From NCBI RefSeq assembly GCF_900107695.1, contig NZ_FNQP01000005.1, positions 161,812 through 225,811 of the forward strand: a DNA stretch of 64,000 nucleotides, read 5' to 3'. Source of the DNA: Thiothrix caldifontis. GTDB taxonomy: Bacteria > Pseudomonadota > Gammaproteobacteria > Thiotrichales > Thiotrichaceae. Shown piece by piece: positions 36,260 through 45,096 of this stretch. Position 1 is the stretch's first letter; every line of letters begins with the position of its first letter. The position numbers and the translations under genes were made by a program. A model generated the notes under the pieces. The model made no database searches, was not told the DNA's origin, and was given only the letters and a program-made list of their open reading frames with translations.

Positions 36260-36331
36260 ATAGGGCGAACTTGGCTATAAGACAGGTAAGAAGCGTTGAT
36301 TTAAGCTGATCAATGGAAAGATTGTACCGAA

Positions 36332-37141
36332 TCAATCATGAGTGTTTAAAAGCAGATCAATCGAACTTTCCAGTTCACCCGATGCCCGCAAGTCAGTGAA
36401 GGATGTTGTAATGATTTCATAAGCATTCTCCAAACCCGAACAGAAATCCCAGAATTGGTTTTCTACCCACGCTTCATTGTCGGCCTCAAGTGGTCTGCCA
36501 CCACCAATCACACCTTGCCAGAATGATTTTCCTGAATTTGGATTGTAAGGAAACACAATTCTTGCAGTGGCTGAACCCGTCGGATATTTGGAATAAAAAT
36601 AGGCATACCAGTACAATACTTGCTCCATGCAACCCGTCAGTGTGGGCAAGTTAGGTTGAACCGTTTTAATATCAAAAAAGTAGTCAATTCCGTCTTTAGA
36701 TAACCAGATGTCAACACCCTTGCCTCTTGGGGGAGCCTCGAAAGTTTCAATAGGTCGGTTAATGAAGTGTTGGCAAACTCTTTTGATTTCATCATGGCTG
36801 ATTTTTGCATCGTACAAGCCATTGCCCCGTTTGCGATCATCAATAATGGATTGAAGCGCGTTGTTCAGGTTAGAAGGCATATTCGCAGGGCTTTGCAGGT
36901 TTGATTCAACGACCGTGAAACCATTTTCCCGCGCTAACGCTTTGGCTAAAGGTTCCCACAATGTTGTGCCTAACGATGTTTCAAGTCCACCAACAATTGA
37001 GCGGATTTTGCGCTCTTTGGGGATGATGAGATCCAAAATCTGAAATTTTGCTTTTTTCTTGAGGGATTTGGCGGCAAATTCCGTAATGCTGCTTTTAATG
37101 GTACTTTTTACTACAGTTTTTGCATTTTCTCGCGTCAACAT
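36332..37141 (-). CDS. TdeIII-family type II restriction endonuclease
   Basis: A 269-residue protein resembling the TdeIII family. The PD-(D/E)xK-like core is GKGVDIWLSKDGIDYFFDIK (Asp, Asp and Lys ligands, about residues 145-165). The family-typical SIVGGLETSLGTTLWEPLAK is near residue 48 and SGKSFWQGVIGGGRPL near 208. It precedes the cytosine methyltransferase gene, forming a complete restriction-modification pair. The upstream gap 37142-37298 is a plausible promoter region. Confidence 0.85.
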   Translation of the reverse strand: MLTRENAKTVVKSTIKSSITEFAAKSLKKKAKFQILDLIIPKERKIRSIVGGLETSLGTTLWEPLAKALARENGFTVVESNLQSPANMPSNLNNALQSIIDDRKRGNGLYDAKISHDEIKRVCQHFINRPIETFEAPPRGKGVDIWLSKDGIDYFFDIKTVQPNLPTLTGCMEQVLYWYAYFYSKYPTGSATARIVFPYNPNSGKSFWQGVIGGGRPLEADNEAWVENQFWDFCSGLENAYEIITTSFTDLRASGELESSIDLLLNTHD

Positions 37142-37298
37142 TAATTTTCACTGCCTATCTGATCAAGTCTAACGTTACGGAATGCTAACACGCTCGCAAG
37201 CAAAATCACCACGAATAGTTCCTTTGGTTCGTACACTTCATAAGCTAATGTTAGTATGCGCACGCCCCTCCACCGCAACACAATAAACAAGGTTCACC

Positions 37299-37835
37299 GT
37301 GGCAATCAAACCAACCATCTACAAAGCCAGAATTGCGTTATCGGATATGGAACGCAATTACTACGATTCCCTGAATCTGACCATCGCCCAGCACCCATCC
37401 GAAACGCTGGAGCGCATGATGGTGCGTATTCTCGCCTATTGCCTCAATGCTCAGGAAGGAATTGAACTGACCAAAGGGCTGGAGGACGTGGAAGAACCGG
37501 CAGTCTGGGTTCGCACAATGGATGAGCAGATAGCCCTGTGGATTGATTTGGGTGAACCCACCCCGGAACGGGTCAAAAAGGCGACCCATCGGGCGCAAGC
37601 CGTGCGTGTTTACAGCTTTAACAGCAAGTCGGATGTCTGGTGGTCACAAAATGTGAAAAAGTTTAGCCAGTTGGATGCCGCATTTTACCGCTTCCCTGCG
37701 GAGGAGATTGAGGCACTGGCAGCATTGGTGAGCCGCACGATGGATTTGTCGATCACGATTACCGGCGATTCCGCCTATGTCGCGGGTGATAAGGGTGAGG
37801 TCGAGGTTCACTGGGATGTATTATTGCCCTTGTAA
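37299..37835 (+). CDS. yaeQ: YaeQ family protein
   Basis: 178 residues from a GTG start (MAIKPTIYKARIALSDMERN). The YaeQ pattern is clear: YYDSLNLTIAQHPSETLERM, LWIDLGEPTPERVKKA and the PD-(D/E)xK-like fold end VEVHWDVLLPL. The family has a nuclease-like fold but no confirmed enzyme activity. Its 3' end overlaps the convergent DUF4124 gene by 15 bases. Confidence 0.9.
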   Translation: MAIKPTIYKARIALSDMERNYYDSLNLTIAQHPSETLERMMVRILAYCLNAQEGIELTKGLEDVEEPAVWVRTMDEQIALWIDLGEPTPERVKKATHRAQAVRVYSFNSKSDVWWSQNVKKFSQLDAAFYRFPAEEIEALAALVSRTMDLSITITGDSAYVAGDKGEVEVHWDVLLPL

Positions 37836-38348
37836 CGCTGAATGCCGCAGTAGGCTAAATTTAACTGGCTCAGTGTTTTGGATAATGTTGCCTTCGGCAT
37901 CATTTAATACCGCAAAGACACTGTGTTCACCGCGATCCACTTCGGTCAGTGCAAAGGAGAGTGCTGTGCCAGAGGCTACTTGCTTGGAGTCTAGGTAGAG
38001 CGACACCCCATCACCGGGTTTTAACTGTGGTTTCAGTGAGACCGTCACGTTGATATTGCCTTCATTGGCGCGGATGGCTTCATCAACGCCGGGAGAGGTG
38101 ATTTTGAAGTCAGAATAGGCTTCCTCTGTTTCTTCAACGGGGGTTTCAGGCTTGGCGGTTGGTGCGGGCGTTGGGCTATCGGCTATGGTTAGCAAGGGCA
38201 AATCCACCGGTTTAGCGGCACTTTGTTTCGGTGGGGTATCGCCATACACTGTATTACCAGCAGCATCCACCCAGCGGTAAATATCAGCTTGAGCGGAAAT
38301 GACGGATAAACCCAGTACTAAAAGCAGAGCAAGCAAACCTACGCGCAT
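37821..38348 (-). CDS. Periplasmic DUF4124 protein
   Basis: 175 residues with a signal peptide (LLALLLVLGLSVISAQA). The DUF4124 segment DIYRWVDAAGNTVYGDTPP follows immediately at residues 22-40, then a Pro/Thr-rich linker and a beta-sandwich-like C-terminal domain (SPGVDEAIRANEGNINVTVS). DUF4124 proteins are common envelope proteins of unknown function in gammaproteobacteria. Confidence 0.85.
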   Translation of the reverse strand: MRVGLLALLLVLGLSVISAQADIYRWVDAAGNTVYGDTPPKQSAAKPVDLPLLTIADSPTPAPTAKPETPVEETEEAYSDFKITSPGVDEAIRANEGNINVTVSLKPQLKPGDGVSLYLDSKQVASGTALSFALTEVDRGEHSVFAVLNDAEGNIIQNTEPVKFSLLRHSALQGQ

Positions 38349-38462
38349 ACAATTCCACGGTTTTGGGTGAACACTTATCTGATTCTACTGAAAATACTGC
38401 GTGGATTGGTAAGTGGTGGGATAAACGGTGGAAATGTGTGGATTGCCTTACCCCTTTGAGTT

Positions 38463-39011
38463 TTACCGTGGCTTCGCGTGTGCCGGACGAAAGGCTTTGC
38501 AGTGTTCCGGGTCAGATGTCAAGTAGGCAGCTTCGATCAAATCCAGGCAATACGGGATGGCAGGAAACACGGCTTGCAGGCAGTCATCAATCGCGGAGGG
38601 TTTGCCCGGTAGGTTGACGATCAGGCTACGCCCGCGAATACCGGCTGTTTGGCGTGATAGAATGGCGGTCGGTACAAACTGCAAGGAGGCAGTACGCATC
38701 AGTTCGCCAAAACCGGGCATCATTTTGCTACACACGGCTTCAGTGGCTTCCGGAGTTACATCACGTAAAGCAGGCCCTGTGCCGCCGGTGGTCACGATGA
38801 GGCTGCAACCTTCTTGATCACTGAGTTCACACAAAGCGGCTTCAATGGTGGGTTGTTCATCCGGGATTACGCGGGCAACAGCTTCCCAAGGGCTAGTGAG
38901 TACCCGGTTAAACCAAGCATGGATAGCAGGGCCACCTTTATCTTCGTATTCACCACGGCTGGCGCGATCAGAAATAGTTAAAATGCCAATGCGTGCAATG
39001 TTGGTTGTCAT
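38463..39011 (-). CDS. mog: Molybdopterin adenylyltransferase
   Basis: A 182-residue MogA-type protein with ILTISDRASRGEYEDKGGP at residues 9-27 and the MPT-binding VTTGGTGPALRDVTPEAT near 73-90, followed by MPGFGELMR and NLPGKPSAI. It adenylates molybdopterin before molybdate insertion. It is slightly shorter than some homologues but complete. No other molybdenum cofactor gene is in the window. Confidence 0.93.
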   Translation of the reverse strand: MTTNIARIGILTISDRASRGEYEDKGGPAIHAWFNRVLTSPWEAVARVIPDEQPTIEAALCELSDQEGCSLIVTTGGTGPALRDVTPEATEAVCSKMMPGFGELMRTASLQFVPTAILSRQTAGIRGRSLIVNLPGKPSAIDDCLQAVFPAIPYCLDLIEAAYLTSDPEHCKAFRPAHAKPR

Positions 39012-39086
39012 CGAGGAATCCTGTTTAGCGTAGAGGGAGTCATACTGAACAGGGCGTATTGTAAGGGTACGCCTGAGTGAATACGA

Positions 39087-40013
39087 CTAGGTTTTGACGC
39101 TTTTAGCACGCTGCATGACATGGGCAACGGCTGTTTCTAACTGGGAGCGTAGCCACTGATGAGCGGAGTCGCTTTGATGGCGTGTGTGCCACAACATGAA
39201 GAGCTGCACGGGAGGGAGATTGAAAGGCGGTATTATGGCCGAAAATTCTGCTAATGCCTCGATACGCAACATGCTCGGCGCGATAGCCAGTAAATCACTG
39301 CCCCGCATAAAACTCGCCATATCCCACACATTGGGAACACGCACGGCAACTTGTTGTTCCAATTCCCGCAAGATTGGCGCTGTTATCGATCCGGCACGTT
39401 GTCCTTCTGGCAGATGCAAGCCGATATAACGTGCTTGACGAAAGTCGGCTAAGGTACGCGGCGTTTCTCGCACATTACCATCAAAAAAACAGCGGGATTG
39501 GTCGATAAATAAACGTTTGTAGAGAATATCTACCCCTTCTGGCGCGACGGGGGATAACAATACATCGGCTTTGCCTGTGCGCAATAACGCCAGCGATGGA
39601 ACTTCGGCGGTGATGGTGTGCAAGGAAAACTCTTTTACCTCCGTTGCCACCTGTCTATACCATTCCGGCAACACGATGTCACGTAGGAAATGGTTCGTCC
39701 CCACCGTGAAATGCAGCACTGCCTGCTGAGGTTTGAAAACGGGCGTAGCGGTCAACTGCTGCATTTCTGACAGCACCACCCGCATTCGTTCTCCCAAGTT
39801 TTCGGCGCGTGCCGTGGCAACAATTTCTTGCCCACCGGTACGCACGAATAACGGATCTTGAAATACTGACCGCAACTTGGTAAGGCACTGACCAATGACG
39901 GTTTTCGTAATTCCCAATTTATTGGCGGCACTCGCAATCGAACCCTGTTCCAGTACGGTCAGGAAAACATGCATCGAGTGACCATCTAAGGCAAGGTAAT
40001 CGTGATCTTTCAT
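39087..40013 (-). CDS. LysR-family transcriptional regulator
   Basis: A 308-residue protein. The N-terminal winged HTH (MHVFLTVLEQGSIASAANKL, then TKTVIGQCLTKLRSVFQDPL) and the C-terminal periplasmic-binding-like domain are typical of LysR. Its dimerisation and ligand residues do not identify the effector. It is oriented away from the mog gene and stands alone, with a clear AT-rich promoter region at 40014-40121. Confidence 0.85.
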   Translation of the reverse strand: MKDHDYLALDGHSMHVFLTVLEQGSIASAANKLGITKTVIGQCLTKLRSVFQDPLFVRTGGQEIVATARAENLGERMRVVLSEMQQLTATPVFKPQQAVLHFTVGTNHFLRDIVLPEWYRQVATEVKEFSLHTITAEVPSLALLRTGKADVLLSPVAPEGVDILYKRLFIDQSRCFFDGNVRETPRTLADFRQARYIGLHLPEGQRAGSITAPILRELEQQVAVRVPNVWDMASFMRGSDLLAIAPSMLRIEALAEFSAIIPPFNLPPVQLFMLWHTRHQSDSAHQWLRSQLETAVAHVMQRAKSVKT

Positions 40014-40121
40014 GCTAATGATGTTAGCAGCATGTTTTTATTTATAAAAATATATAAAAAAGATTTCGTAATTAGTTTTTTTGTAGTCAATAACTAACAG
40101 TCGCCAAAAAACTACCGACTA

Positions 40122-40685
40122 TCAGAAAAATGCCAGTATGAGTAACAAAAACCCCACCACACCTAACAATAAAACAAATAACAGCGATAGCACGCCGAGT
40201 ATCAGAGAGAAGGGATTTACCAATGTCCCGATGCTCAAGTAGGAGCCAATCAGTTCACGGGCTTCACCCGCAAGTGAGCCGATGCTCCACAAACTTTTCG
40301 CAGAGCTGAGGAAACCCAATTTCTGCACCTGTCCTGCACGGATACCTTGTACGGTTTCGGTTATTTCACCTTGGGCATCATCCAGCATCCGCCCGGCGAT
40401 AGTGGGTAAGTCTTTCAGTTCTTCTAATGCCCACCAGAAACGCAATAAGATCAATAGCGGCAGTAACACCACGCCCGCCACGATTAATGCACTGGTTAAC
40501 GATGTACCTTTGAGAAAAAACAGCCAGATAAAAATCCACGCATCCAGCCCCAATCCCAATAAAACAGCAAAGCGCACCTTGTCGGAAACGCTATCGACCA
40601 AGGGCAATAAACGCTCAAAGACCACCAGCAAGCGATGGCGTTTGTCCGCCGCTTGCGATGCCGGATTCGGTGTTTCTGCTACCAC
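40122..40685 (-). CDS. Membrane protein of unknown function
   Basis: 187 residues with hydrophobic helices at about 37-58, 63-82 and 155-185, and an amphipathic region between (GRMLDDAQGEITETVQGIRAG). I do not recognise a family. Its start overlaps the end of the SDR gene by seven bases, so the two are probably co-transcribed. Confidence 0.75.
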   Translation of the reverse strand: MVAETPNPASQAADKRHRLLVVFERLLPLVDSVSDKVRFAVLLGLGLDAWIFIWLFFLKGTSLTSALIVAGVVLLPLLILLRFWWALEELKDLPTIAGRMLDDAQGEITETVQGIRAGQVQKLGFLSSAKSLWSIGSLAGEARELIGSYLSIGTLVNPFSLILGVLSLLFVLLLGVVGFLLLILAFF

Positions 40686-41377
40686 GGGATAGTGCTGCCG
40701 TCGATGTCGATCAAACGCCCTGAATCGGCAAAGGTGACGTTGGCAAGATTGTGTTTCAAGGCGGCAACCGATTCTTCGACGGATAATTCACCGTTGGGGC
40801 CGCCCATGTCTGTTCTTACCCAGCCGGGGTGTAAGGCCACCACCGCAATTCCCTTGCGTGCCAAATCATGAGCAGCGCTCTTGTTGACCATATTCAATGC
40901 CGCTTTGCTGGAGCGGTACAAGTAACTGCCACCGGAGGTGTTATCCGTAATACTGCCCATTTTACTGCTCATGTTGGCAATGATTTTACGTTCGCTGAGG
41001 GCAACGTTTGCGGCGAAGTCTTGCATCATCAGCATCGGGGTAACAACATTGATATGCAGCACGTCTAACCATTCTTTTTCCTGACACTGCCCGAAGCCTT
41101 GGCTGCTCCAACTGCCTGATACGCCTGCGCTATTGAATAAGATGTCGATGGCTTGCCCCTTGAGTTGGGCAACGAGTGCGGCACGCTGAGCCGCTTGGGT
41201 AACGTCCAGCAGGTGTAAAGTGATTTGACCGTTGGAATGCTGGGCTAATTTATTCAGATCGTGAGCATTTTCGGGTGAACGGCAGCAAGCCAAGACATGC
41301 CAGCCGTCCGCCGCATACTGGCGAACCAATTCCAGACCGATACCGCGATTCGCACCAGTAATCAAAATAGTGGGCAT
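40679..41377 (-). CDS. Short-chain dehydrogenase/reductase
   Basis: 232 residues from the ATG at 41377 (GAGGAATGTCTAC upstream). It has the NAD(P) site ITGANRGIGLELVRQ, the NSAG motif as LFNSAGVSGSWSS, and the catalytic Tyr-x3-Lys as YLYRSSKAALNMV. The C-FactorlikeSDR subgroup is suggested by ALHPGWVRTDMGGP. The substrate is unknown. Confidence 0.88.
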   Translation of the reverse strand: MPTILITGANRGIGLELVRQYAADGWHVLACCRSPENAHDLNKLAQHSNGQITLHLLDVTQAAQRAALVAQLKGQAIDILFNSAGVSGSWSSQGFGQCQEKEWLDVLHINVVTPMLMMQDFAANVALSERKIIANMSSKMGSITDNTSGGSYLYRSSKAALNMVNKSAAHDLARKGIAVVALHPGWVRTDMGGPNGELSVEESVAALKHNLANVTFADSGRLIDIDGSTIPW

Positions 41378-41496
41378 GTAGACATTCCTCATTGTTTTCG
41401 GGTTGTACGCATTATAGCAGTGTCGTCAAGCTGATCTAGCTTAACAATGCATTTTACGTTAACGAGGGTGGAATGCTCATGGTTTTCGATTGCTCG

Positions 41497-41853
41497 TTAT
41501 TGCTTAATGGTAAGGTTGGCTGCAAATTGTTTCAGCGGAGCTTTATCGGGTTCAAAACTTCGCTGATAACGTAATTTAAGCAGCATTTCACCGTGGGCAA
41601 TGGCTTGGAAACGCCAGGTCATCATGCTGCCACTCCCTAATGCACCACTGTTAGGTTGGAACGTTGCCTGCCCTTGTTGGGCAAGCAACACCCCACTGTC
41701 GGGGGCGAGAGTCCACATATAGCCTGTTGACGGATTGCCTTCCAGTACAACCTCCAACAGATCCCCTACTGTAAGCTGTACAGTTGAACCATGATCCGCT
41801 GCACCTAATGTGATGAGAGCAGCCGCCTTATGTGTTTCTGTCATACTTTCCAT
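41497..41853 (-). CDS. Chagasin-like (I42) cysteine protease inhibitor
   Basis: A 118-residue protein with the three inhibitory loops of the I42 family: NPSTGYMW (about 40-47), GSGSMMTWRF (about 73-82) and RYQRSFEPDKAP near the end. The start may be the ATG at 41853 or the one three codons on. No signal peptide is seen, so the inhibitor is probably cytoplasmic. It lies 25 bases downstream of a papain-family protease gene, which it very likely restrains. Confidence 0.85.
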   Translation of the reverse strand: MESMTETHKAAALITLGAADHGSTVQLTVGDLLEVVLEGNPSTGYMWTLAPDSGVLLAQQGQATFQPNSGALGSGSMMTWRFQAIAHGEMLLKLRYQRSFEPDKAPLKQFAANLTIKQ

Positions 41854-41878
41854 ACCCTTGTTTGATGACGCAACAGAA

Positions 41879-42799
41879 TCAGAGACCGAATTTATCTGTA
41901 TCGACCCATTCCATACTCAAGAGTGACCAAAAGTCGACAGCCAGACCATTGAGGACATACTCATACGGCAACCAGCCATAACCGGCATCACCCCAACCTT
42001 CCCCCCAAGAGTTACGGATTAGGAACGCCCCGGTAGTCTCTTGTCCACTTTGGGTATTCTTGATTTTCTTATCATCATCATAGCCAACGGCGGCAATCGC
42101 GTGTCCCCATTCTGCACTTTCTTCAGCGGAAGGGTAAGGAATACCGCCCGGTGTATCACTCATGCCGAAGGACGGAAAACCGAAAAAGCCGAACATAGAA
42201 GGGATGCCAGCAGCAAGAAACAGTTTAACGGTTGCCAGCACTTTTGTTGGCGGAATGTTTTTCCCCATTGGGTCATGACAGAAGTATTTGATGGCTTCGT
42301 AATTATCCGCAATGGCATACACAAATGCGCTTGGCTCACGGTCAAAACCGTCTGGTTCAGCACCTTGTTTGTCGGTATAAGGCCAGTACTTTTCATCTGG
42401 CACACCACACAAACATAGCGCTCCCATTGTATTTCTCAACCAAGACCCGGTATCCCCGGTCACGCCCATCAGATTACGGGTGGTTTTGTATAAAAAAAGA
42501 CGCGAGCCGTCGTAATGTTTGCCAAAAGCCCGGCGCTGAAAATATTCAACGATGCCCATACCTGCCTGAGCGGTACAAGAACCCAGCCTTCCTTGATCTT
42601 CCACGGGGGAACACCACTTCCGCAAATCAACGGTTGGGGGAAGCTCCGCTTTGTTGCTCAGCTTTAGTTTCTTGGTCATCTTGTTGATTTCAGCATGACC
42701 CTGCGAATAGTCCCGTAAGTCAGGCATGGGGGGCAGCCAGCCGGTGCCGACAACTTTTTGTGTACCGCTTAGCAGTACTTTAGCGTTTAATTTGGACAT
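41879..42799 (-). CDS. Papain-family (C1) cysteine protease
   Basis: A 306-residue protease. It has the oxyanion-hole Gln and catalytic Cys75 in EDQGRLGSCTAQA, the catalytic His in EWGHAIAAVGYDDD and Asn in LIRNSWGEGWGDAGYGWLPY. The N-terminal segment (LPPMPDLRDYSQGH) is typical of bacterial C1A proteases without a classical propeptide. No signal peptide is visible. An I42 inhibitor gene follows on the same strand, and a clear TGCA/A-tract motif unit stands just upstream of the start. Probably a cluster effector or processing enzyme (inference). Confidence 0.92.
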   Translation of the reverse strand: MSKLNAKVLLSGTQKVVGTGWLPPMPDLRDYSQGHAEINKMTKKLKLSNKAELPPTVDLRKWCSPVEDQGRLGSCTAQAGMGIVEYFQRRAFGKHYDGSRLFLYKTTRNLMGVTGDTGSWLRNTMGALCLCGVPDEKYWPYTDKQGAEPDGFDREPSAFVYAIADNYEAIKYFCHDPMGKNIPPTKVLATVKLFLAAGIPSMFGFFGFPSFGMSDTPGGIPYPSAEESAEWGHAIAAVGYDDDKKIKNTQSGQETTGAFLIRNSWGEGWGDAGYGWLPYEYVLNGLAVDFWSLLSMEWVDTDKFGL

Positions 42800-42819
42800 A
42801 ATGTTTGACCTTTTTTGCT

Positions 42820-42854
42820 GTTTTTCTTTACAAGCTAGTTAATACTTTTTTGCA
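42820..42854 (-). promoter_or_regulatory. Cluster repeat site R1 (one clear unit, one degenerate)
   Basis: On the minus strand TGCAAAAAAGTATTAAC (42854-42838) matches the unit found at three other places in the cluster, and a degenerate TTGTAAAGAAAAAC starts 21 bases on. It is directly upstream of the protease start at 42799. Confidence 0.45.
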
Positions 42855-42877
42855 CATAATCTCATTGACTCCTTACT

Positions 42878-43873
42878 TCAGAATACAACCAGCCAACCCT
42901 CTTCCCGTGCCTGTATTTTGGTGTAGCTGACACCATGTACTTTGAGGTTCTTGCTATCCAACAGGGTAATCAGTCCACCGGAATTGCCCAGTTTTACCCC
43001 TGCCCCCAGTTGCACGCTGATTGTCCCGTGGGCAGGCAGTCTGCCCGACAATGGGCATTTGCGCTTTTGCTGGTCGGCAATCTGCCAGCCGCTCAGGTCA
43101 ATGGCTTGCGGTGAGGGGTTGAGCAACAACACAGTTTCCACTTCCGGGTCTGGCCCGGCGGGGTTCACCATCGCCGCAATGATGCGTACCTGCTTGTCTG
43201 TGATTTGGTCGTCATCCTCCTCAATCGTATGACCGGTCTGGTCATCCGTATGCCAAGACTGTGACTGGAATGCGAGAAAGACGCCAACCCATTGCCGGGT
43301 GGAAGGGAAGTGGAACAGCAACCCGCCGTCCTGCCAGACCCCATCATCCTTGCGGTAAGCGGCGTCGTTGCCTTGGTTCATGTGGATGTCATGGACGCCA
43401 TTGCCGGGCTTGAAACCAAAAATTTTGTCCTTCAGATCCTGTTCTGGCCCCCAGCGTTCACCAAAGGCGAACACCTGAGCATCCTGCTCACTGATGGCTC
43501 GTGCCACCAGATGTTCGATCCGGTCGTTCAGGTCATTGCTGGGGCCAGGCAGGTTGTGGGGCAGCGTGCGCATCCCATCTTTGTCGAACAAGTTGCCGCG
43601 TACAAAATCCAGTGCTACCCCGCCCGCTTGGGAGTGAATCAGCGTGAAACCCTCTGCCAGTTCTGCCAGCCGATTCAGGATAGGGTGTTCAAAAGGGTCG
43701 GCGATGAGGTAGAGCAATTCCGGCTTGTCGCCTTTGGATTTGACGTTGACCGCCAGACGGTAGTCCACGCCTGCGCTGCGCACTTGAACCTGATAGTGGG
43801 GAGTGTCCTCACCATCCTCACGTTTCCCGCCAGTGGCTTTGCCCACTAGCACCCCGTATTGTTTCAAAGACAT
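42878..43873 (-). CDS. DUF2278 (YukJ) protein with C-terminal lamin-tail domain
   Basis: 331 residues from the ATG at 43873 (MSLKQYGVLVGKATGG, the usual DUF2278 start, with GCGAGG upstream). Residues 1-220 are DUF2278 (YGVLVGKATG, GVHDIHMNQGN, DGGLLFHFP). The last 100 are an LTD-like beta-sandwich (LLNPSPQAIDLSGWQIAD, GNSGGLITLLD). The frame continues upstream without a stop to at least 44056 and encodes a small extra domain (SFIVRFYR...GMNGLWQAMI), so a longer fused product is possible. Function unknown. Confidence 0.75.
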   Translation of the reverse strand: MSLKQYGVLVGKATGGKREDGEDTPHYQVQVRSAGVDYRLAVNVKSKGDKPELLYLIADPFEHPILNRLAELAEGFTLIHSQAGGVALDFVRGNLFDKDGMRTLPHNLPGPSNDLNDRIEHLVARAISEQDAQVFAFGERWGPEQDLKDKIFGFKPGNGVHDIHMNQGNDAAYRKDDGVWQDGGLLFHFPSTRQWVGVFLAFQSQSWHTDDQTGHTIEEDDDQITDKQVRIIAAMVNPAGPDPEVETVLLLNPSPQAIDLSGWQIADQQKRKCPLSGRLPAHGTISVQLGAGVKLGNSGGLITLLDSKNLKVHGVSYTKIQAREEGWLVVF

Positions 43874-44122
43874 TGTGTTGTACCTCGCTTGGTTAGTTGA
43901 TATGTCATGCAAACGGATCATGGCTTGCCATAACCCGTTCATCCCGTTGAAGTTAAGGCGCACAGTGGATTCGGCGGCTTGTACCGTACCCACGGCCTTG
44001 TCTGGGTGCAGCCCGTGGGTACGGTAAAACCTGACGATGAAACTTTGCTCTTCCACTGGGCATTTCCCACCTGTCGGATGAAAACGAATAGGGTCAGGGT
44101 ACAGGAGGGTGGGCGGAGGTAT

Positions 44123-44158
44123 TGGTAGTTTGTTGCACGGGGCTGGTAGTTTTTTGCA
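44123..44158 (-). promoter_or_regulatory. Cluster repeat site R2 (two 15-base units, 21-bp period)
   Basis: On the minus strand TGCAAAAAACTACCA (44158-44144) and TGCAACAAACTACCA (44137-44123) are direct repeats exactly 21 bases apart, upstream of the DUF2278/LTD gene. The same 37-base context recurs at 56430-56470. Confidence 0.6.
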
Positions 44159-44255
44159 GGCATTTTACGCCCTGCTTCTGTATTTGCATGACGCTGGCGT
44201 TTTGCTAGTAGGTAGGTTACAGCGGAAAATGGAGCAAGGTGCAAGAGCTATGTGA

Positions 44256-44738
44256 TGAGGGTTTAGTGACAGTTTAATCCACAGAAGAGGGGCCACCACC
44301 GCATCCGCACTCTACCGTGTCCGTTGGCAGGTTGAGTGGTGATCAAACGCCTCAAAAGTTTGCTGAATGTCGATGAGCTACGGGCGCACAAAGGCTCAAA
44401 ACTGGCTGAGCTGTATCTACACGGCAAATTATTGTACGCAGCCGTGCTGGAAAAGATGACGCAAAGTCGCTTTGCCAATGCCAAACGTAAACTCGATAAC
44501 CCCCGCCGACTCACCGATTGGCGACTGTGGAAAACCGTCGCGGATGACCTCAACGCAGGCATCAAAGCCTGTTTCCCTGTTGATGCCCGCTTTGAGGATG
44601 ACAACATCAAGAGTTTGAGCGAACGCCCCAGAAAGCGGACGTTGCAATGTTTGCCCAGTCCGCTGCTTGCCCTGTTGAGTCAATGCCGAGAAATGGGGAT
44701 GAGTCGTGTTTAATCAATGGGATAGGGGCTTAAGTTGG
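44256..44738 (+). mobile_element. Remnant of an IS4-type insertion sequence (3' part)
   Basis: The frame encodes the C-terminal end of an IS4-family transposase. YRVRWQVEW near 44318 passes by a one-base frameshift into VIKRLKSLLNVDELRAHKGS and continues to a stop at 44713. The outer end CAACTTAAGCCCC (minus strand, near 44738) is similar to the left end of the IS at 63674 (CAACTTTAACCC). The 5' part of the transposase is missing. The insertion cut the gene at 44730-44954. Confidence 0.75.
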
Positions 44739-44954
44739 CGCGTATGTCATCCGGGGCAGGTCATTGAGGATGTGTATATCCACCCGTTGGGTGTATTCAC
44801 GGAAACCCTCCGAGGCAGTCCGGTTCAGGTATTCACGGAATGTTTTCAGCGCTTTTCTGGAGGTTGAACCCGGGTAGCTGTCGTTGCCGTTTACCGGGTC
44901 AATATGCCAAGTGCGCTGGTTTTTCCACCCTGTTGTCTGCTGAAGTGTAGGCAT
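44730..44954 (-). pseudogene. Truncated beta-helix/pectate-lyase-like gene (N-terminal fragment)
   Basis: 74 residues with a good ribosome site (GAGGAAAGATTACA). WHIDPVNGNDSYPGSTSRKA, then LKTFREYLNR, is the N-terminal pattern of right-handed beta-helix proteins seen in phage tail proteins and surface glycan-binding proteins. The frame runs into the end of the IS remnant and stops within it, so the rest of the gene has been lost. Confidence 0.6.
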
Positions 44955-45096
44955 TGTAATCTTTCCTCGTCGTGTTTGAATCGCACCCTAAAGCTTATCG
45001 CCAGTATTGGCAGTTAAATTTTAATAACCGACCACTTTTTAACCTATGAACTTACCAGAGGTTTGGCGAAGATATTGCTCATGCAATCGGGTTTTA

